Source of the DNA: Bacillota bacterium | Lineage (GTDB): Bacteria > Bacillota > Clostridia > Christensenellales > Aristaeellaceae | Reading direction: 5' to 3' | Length of the DNA stretch: 64,000 bases | Assembly: GCA_023416655.1 (NCBI GenBank) | Contig: JAEZHK010000052.1 | Coordinates: forward strand, 1-64,000 | Shown here: piece by piece, positions 60,429 to 64,000 of the stretch | Position numbering within the stretch: the stretch's first letter is position 1 | Layout: each line of letters starts with the position of its first letter | Program-made: the position numbers and the translations under genes | Notes under the pieces: generated by a model | Seen by the model: only the letters and a program-made list of their open reading frames with translations | The model's database searches: none | What the model was told of the DNA's origin: nothing

Positions 60429-62885
60429 ATGAGAAGGCTTTTCGCCCTTTTGCTGACGCTCCTGATCGCGCTTCCGGTGAGCGGCCTCGCTAAAAAGGCC
60501 GTGGTGGTGGCGTTTGACGACGCGGTGTTGGAGGCCGCGATCCGCGGCGCGCTGAACATCCCCGAAGGGGACGTGACGGACAAGGACATGGCGAAACTCA
60601 CGGAGCTGGGGATTGAGCGGCAGTATGAGGAGAACCCCGCCCCCGATTCGCAGGTCTTGAGCCTCGCCGCCCTCGCCTACTGCAAGAACCTGAAGTGCCT
60701 TCAGCTGAACTTCCAGAACATCTCGGACCTATCGCCGCTTGCGAAGCTGACGAAGCTGAAAGACCTGCAACTGGGTGGAAGCCCCATCACCGACATTTCC
60801 GCGCTCAAGGGCCTTACAAACCTTGAGATCCTGGCGCTTTTCAATTGTCAGGCGGCGGACTATTCGCCGCTGAAGAAGCTCAAAAAGCTCAAGCAGCTGT
60901 ACCTGGACTATTCGACCATCGAAGACCTCGAGCCGCTCGCCGGGCTTACGAAGCTGGAAAAGCTGGGGCTCGTCCGGACGCCCGTGACGGACGTCGCGCC
61001 GCTTTCAAAGCTCAAGGCGCTGAAGACGCTGTGGCTCAAGGAGTGCGCGATCCGGGATTATTCCCCACTTTCAAAGGTCATCCCCAAGCTGAAGGAGAAG
61101 GACTTTGACCCGGATCAGCCCGCGCCCGAAGCGGTGGAGTTTGACGACCCCGTGCTGGAAAAGGCGATTCGCGCCGCCATCGGAAAACCGGAGGGCGCCG
61201 TCTTTGCAAGCGACCTGGCGGGCATCACCGCGCTGGGCACGGAGTTAAACTATCAGCAGAACCCGCCGGAAGGGACGCAGGTCAAAAGCATCGCGGTGCT
61301 GAAATACTGCACGAACCTTGAGAGCGCCGACTTCAACTTCAATCGGATTTCCGACATTACGCCGCTTTCCGGGCTGACGAAGCTGAAAACCCTCTGGCTG
61401 GGCGGGAACGAGATCACCGACATCGGCCCGCTGGCCGGGCTGACAAACCTCGAAACCCTCGGCATTTTCAACTGCGGCGCGGCGGACTATTCTCCGCTCG
61501 CGAATCTTGTCAACCTGCGGGAACTGTATCTGGAATTCTCGACCATTTCGGACCTTTCGCCCCTATCCGGGTTGACCAAGCTGGAGAAGCTGACCCTGAA
61601 TAAAACCGCGGTGTCGGACGTCGGCCCGCTTCAAAACCTGACCGCGCTGAAGGTTTTAATGCTCGAGGGCTGTGCCGTGCGGGATTACGGTCCGCTGAAG
61701 GCCATCCTGCCCAACCTCACAGAGATGGACTTTGATCCGACAAAGCCCGTCGTCCCGATCGCGTTTACCGATCCCGCGCTGGAGCGGGACATCCGCGGCA
61801 TCATGGGCATCCCGGAGGGCGACATCCTCTCTACGCAGGCGCTCCAGGTGGAGGAGATGCGCATTGATTTCAAGCCCGAGGAGATCAGAAACCTCGACGG
61901 CCTCGAATACTTCGCTAACCTCAAGGTGCTGGAGCTGAAATACGCAAATGTCACCGACATTTCCGCACTGTCGGCGCTCACCAGGCTGGAGCACCTCGAC
62001 CTTTCGGGCTGCAAGGCCACGGACTATTCCGCGCTGGCAGGGCTTGCGGGGCTGAAAGCGCTGATTCTGGAGGATTCGTTGATCCGGGACCTGACCCCGC
62101 TCCAGGGGCTTGCGAACCTCGAGGTGCTGAACCTCCGGAACACCGCCGTGTCCGACCTGACGCCGCTTCAGGGAATGACCAAACTCTTCGGCCTGCACCT
62201 TGCGGGCACACTGGCGACGGATTTCACCCCCGTCCGGGCGATCTATTCCAAGCTCGGGAAATACGACTTTGAGCTGCCGAAGGAGGGCACCGTGCCGTTC
62301 ACCGACAGCCTCCTCAAAGAGCGCGTGCTCAAGGCGATGGGGAAGGACGGCGGCGATGTCACCCCCGAAGAGGCGAAGGCCGTCAAAAAGCTGGACCTTT
62401 CGCAGGACTGGAAGGGCGAAGACTCCATCCGCAGCATCGCGGCGCTCAGTTTCTTCACGGGGCTTGAGGAGCTGACCCTCGGGGGCAACACGCGCCTAAA
62501 AGACCTTTCGCCGCTTTCCGGGCTAACGTCCCTCGGGACGCTCGACTTCAGCTGGTGCGACGTCGAAGACCTCGCGCCGCTGAAGGGGCTGACCAATCTT
62601 CAGGTGCTCGTCATTGGCTGGCACAACCGCGTCGAAAACCTCGACGCGCTCTCGGGCCTTGTGAACCTGGAGGCGATCGACGCCAAGGACGCGGGCATCC
62701 GGGATGTTTCGGGCCTCGCGGGCCTAAACAAGCTCCGGGAGGTCCAGCTTTGCGACAACGAGATCACCGACGTCGCGCCGTTTGCGATGATCCCGAACCT
62801 GAAGGTTCTGCTCCTCGCCAATAACCCCATTGCGGATTTCAGCCCGCTGAACGGCATCGTGCCCAAACTGGAGAAGGATTTCTGA
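60429..62885 (+). CDS. Secreted leucine-rich-repeat protein with four tandem modules
   Basis: An 818-residue protein. Signal peptide MRRLFALLLTLLIALPVSGLA, then four related modules starting near residues 29, 236, 444 and 622. Each opens with a cap such as FDDxxLExAIRxxxxxPEGD and continues with internalin/SDS22-type repeats of about 21-22 residues (LTKLKTLWLGGNEITDIGPLAG). Modules 1 and 2 are nearly parallel, including the unusual ADYSPL and the end PKLKEKDFDP; 3 and 4 have diverged. There is no membrane anchor, LPXTG or S-layer domain, so it is probably released or bound non-covalently. Likely adhesion or protein-protein recognition. Confidence 0.9.
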   Translation: MRRLFALLLTLLIALPVSGLAKKAVVVAFDDAVLEAAIRGALNIPEGDVTDKDMAKLTELGIERQYEENPAPDSQVLSLAALAYCKNLKCLQLNFQNISDLSPLAKLTKLKDLQLGGSPITDISALKGLTNLEILALFNCQAADYSPLKKLKKLKQLYLDYSTIEDLEPLAGLTKLEKLGLVRTPVTDVAPLSKLKALKTLWLKECAIRDYSPLSKVIPKLKEKDFDPDQPAPEAVEFDDPVLEKAIRAAIGKPEGAVFASDLAGITALGTELNYQQNPPEGTQVKSIAVLKYCTNLESADFNFNRISDITPLSGLTKLKTLWLGGNEITDIGPLAGLTNLETLGIFNCGAADYSPLANLVNLRELYLEFSTISDLSPLSGLTKLEKLTLNKTAVSDVGPLQNLTALKVLMLEGCAVRDYGPLKAILPNLTEMDFDPTKPVVPIAFTDPALERDIRGIMGIPEGDILSTQALQVEEMRIDFKPEEIRNLDGLEYFANLKVLELKYANVTDISALSALTRLEHLDLSGCKATDYSALAGLAGLKALILEDSLIRDLTPLQGLANLEVLNLRNTAVSDLTPLQGMTKLFGLHLAGTLATDFTPVRAIYSKLGKYDFELPKEGTVPFTDSLLKERVLKAMGKDGGDVTPEEAKAVKKLDLSQDWKGEDSIRSIAALSFFTGLEELTLGGNTRLKDLSPLSGLTSLGTLDFSWCDVEDLAPLKGLTNLQVLVIGWHNRVENLDALSGLVNLEAIDAKDAGIRDVSGLAGLNKLREVQLCDNEITDVAPFAMIPNLKVLLLANNPIADFSPLNGIVPKLEKDF

Positions 62886-62907
62886 TCCATACATTTGAAA
62901 ATCGAAT

Positions 62908-62948
62908 GCGGGCGGCCAAGCCGGAGTGCTTGGCCGCCCGCGTGTTTT
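62908..62948 (+). terminator. Terminator after the leucine-rich-repeat gene
   Basis: GCGGGCGGCCAAGC pairs perfectly with GCTTGGCCGCCCGC, then GTGTTTT. Element copy F is inserted at the last base of the T-run. Confidence 0.85.
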
Positions 62949-62950
62949 CA

Positions 62951-63180
62951 TACCAATTCCAAACATAAATGCGTCGTCGAGGCGGATCTTTTCGCCCTTG
63001 CAAGGGTTGGTTTCCCTGCGGGAAACCAAGTCGCTTCGCGACCGCACGATTCAAATGGAATTTGAATCGTGCGCCGTTGTGTCGCTCTCCGCTTGAAATA
63101 GCGCTGCTATTCCTGCGCTGCGGCTCCTGGCCAGGAACAAAATGTTCGCCGCTTTGGACGCATTAATGTTTGCATTGGTA
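62951..63180. mobile_element. MITE-like palindromic element, copy F (230 bp, with inserted triple hairpin)
   Basis: Ends as in copies D and E. Flanks are TCA (62948-62950) and TTA (63181-63183), an imperfect TNA pair. Between the GGCGGATCTTTTCGC block and the GTGTCGCTCTCC core it carries about 75 extra bases made of three back-to-back perfect hairpins: TGGTTTCCC/GGGAAACCA, GTCGC/GCGAC and GCACGATTCAAAT/ATTTGAATCGTGC. Confidence 0.85.
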
Positions 63181-63239
63181 TTAACCGCTGTTTGGGCGTG
63201 GACGAACGCTTCCGGATGGATCGCCCCTATCCCAATGCA

Positions 63240-63425
63240 TCAGGGCAAGTCGGCCTTAACGATCATGTGGTCGCCGTTTTTCAGCTGCAGCACCTCCGCC
63301 TTCAGCGATTTGGCCAGCGGGAAGAGGATCTCCTGCCGCGCCGGCCCCGGCTCAATGAGGAGGGACAGCGGGTCACCGCCCAGGTAGCGGTCTTTGTCGG
63401 AGGTGACGTAGACCAGGATCTGCAT
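63240..63425 (-). CDS. Small protein, possible capping subunit for YIEGIA protein
   Basis: A 61-residue cytosolic protein starting at ATG 63425, two bases after the stop of the upstream gene. The pattern VYVTSDKDRYLGGDPLSL…and the ending LKNGDHMIVKA recall small proteins annotated as capping-complex subunit for YIEGIA (…T.DK…GG.P… and L.NG.YIIVKH). The pairing with a YIEGIA-like gene supports this. Function not established. Confidence 0.6.
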   Translation of the reverse strand: MQILVYVTSDKDRYLGGDPLSLLIEPGPARQEILFPLAKSLKAEVLQLKNGDHMIVKADLP

Positions 63426-63427
63426 GC

Positions 63428-64000
63428 TTAGGCTCCTTTCTTGGGTTCAAAGCCTACGCGGCGCTTGCGTCCGCTCTCCAGGACCGGCGTGGCCCGGATC
63501 GCGTCCATGATGCCCTTGGGGTCCGGAAGGATCGGCACGAAGGCGATCACCACGCGGCCGTCGGACATCTCGCGCTCGGTGAACTTGTACTGCTTGACGC
63601 CGAAGGAGCGCGCCGCGTCAAACATCATGGCCTTGCGCTGCCCCGCCTGCTCGACGATCACGCGGTGTTTTTCCATTCGGGGCTTGACCACTACCGAAAC
63701 GCCTTCCTCCCGGAAGAGCTTCTGCGCCTTCTCCGTGCCCAGCTGGTTCGTGACGTAGATGCCGTCCACGTAGAGCGAGCCGTCCTTCACCTCGATTTTG
63801 CCCAGGGAGAGGTCGCACAGGTCGCCGATCCGCTTGCCCGACGTGAATCGGACCAGAAGCCAGATAAGGATTGTGCCGATAGCCGCCGCGAGGGCGAGGT
63901 TGGCGGCGATCTGCTTTAGACCCATCGCGGTCAGCACGCTTACGGTGCCCAGCGCCGTAAGCAGGGAGATGTAATTTCTCGACTCGTAGGTCTTCGCGAT
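63428..64000 (-). CDS. YIEGIA-like membrane protein, C-terminal part (runs off the window)
   Basis: The frame is open to the window end, so at least 190 residues are seen and the N-terminus is missing. The visible start IAKTYESRNYISLLTALGT matches the stretch that follows the YIEGIA motif in that family. One or two membrane helices follow (AALGTVSVLTAMG…; AANLALAAAIGTILIWLLVRF), then a soluble C-terminal domain (SLGKIEVKDGSLYVDGIYV…). The family is of unknown function and, as far as I recall, common in spore-forming Bacillota. Confidence 0.6.
   Translation of the reverse strand: MAKTYESRNYISLLTALGTVSVLTAMGLKQIAANLALAAAIGTILIWLLVRFTSGKRIGDLCDLSLGKIEVKDGSLYVDGIYVTNQLGTEKAQKLFREEGVSVVVKPRMEKHRVIVEQAGQRKAMMFDAARSFGVKQYKFTEREMSDGRVVIAFVPILPDPKGIMDAIRATPVLESGRKRRVGFEPKKGA

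Overview
The window looks like a chromosome segment of a fairly GC-rich member of the Bacillota, probably Clostridia (Christensenellales/Oscillospirales-like). This is inferred from gene content: strong AGGAGG-type ribosome sites, a complete V-type ATPase operon, KtrAB and TrkAH potassium systems, a YdjG-YdjH-YdjI-like membrane cluster, an EAL-HDOD protein, a YIEGIA-family protein, and many CUT1/CUT2 sugar ABC transporters with glycoside hydrolases. No rRNA, tRNA, CRISPR array, plasmid or phage gene was seen.

Layout. (1) 1-3.4 kb, plus strand: end of a solute-binding protein, two CUT1 permeases and a GH4 glycosidase. (2) 3.6-11.3 kb, minus strand: a YesM/YesN-type two-component system followed by a RhaT/P/Q/S- or Lsr-like CUT2 importer (ATPase, two permeases, binding protein). 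(3) 11.5-19.6 kb, minus strand: an arabinan-use operon (LacI regulator, binding protein, two permeases, GH51, GH43) ending in a metallophosphatase gene interrupted by a small mobile element. Two copies of the palindrome TCGTAACGTTACGA probably tie the regulator to itself and to the operon. (4) 19.8-25 kb: a hypothetical small gene, glucose-6-phosphate dehydrogenase, a cyclase-family hydrolase, and ktrB-ktrA. (5) 25-33.6 kb, minus strand: nine V-ATPase genes in the order G/H-I-K-E-C-F-A-B-D, with sodium-type ligands in subunit K. (6) 33.9-40.3 kb, plus strand: a short KdpD-like kinase and KdpE-like regulator, then a TPR protein, two TrkA proteins, a 38-residue membrane peptide, TrkH and an OB-fold membrane protein. 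(7) 40.5-43.4 kb: sugar oxidoreductase and TIM-barrel isomerase diverging from an AraC regulator. (8) 43.4-47 kb: LysR regulator diverging from aspartate ammonia-lyase, then a graveyard of gene fragments. (9) 47-53.4 kb: EAL-HDOD protein, short-chain dehydrogenase, Xre regulator and the YdjGHI-like cluster. (10) 53.7-60.2 kb: ArsR-like regulator, a second sugar importer and a GH127 beta-L-arabinofuranosidase. (11) 60.4-64 kb: a large secreted leucine-rich-repeat protein, then a small gene and a partial YIEGIA-like gene on the minus strand.

Two repeat families stand out. The first has six copies of a 131-230 bp non-autonomous palindromic element (MITE-like) with TACCA...TGGTA ends and 3-bp TNA target duplications. 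These copies sit in a gene, between a promoter and its gene, and next to stop codons and terminators. The second has two copies of a roughly 160-nt multi-hairpin element in which several helices show compensatory base changes, so it may be an undescribed structured RNA.

Functionally the segment supports capture of plant cell-wall sugars (galactosides, arabinan, beta-L-arabinosides, probably rhamnose) together with sodium/potassium homeostasis.
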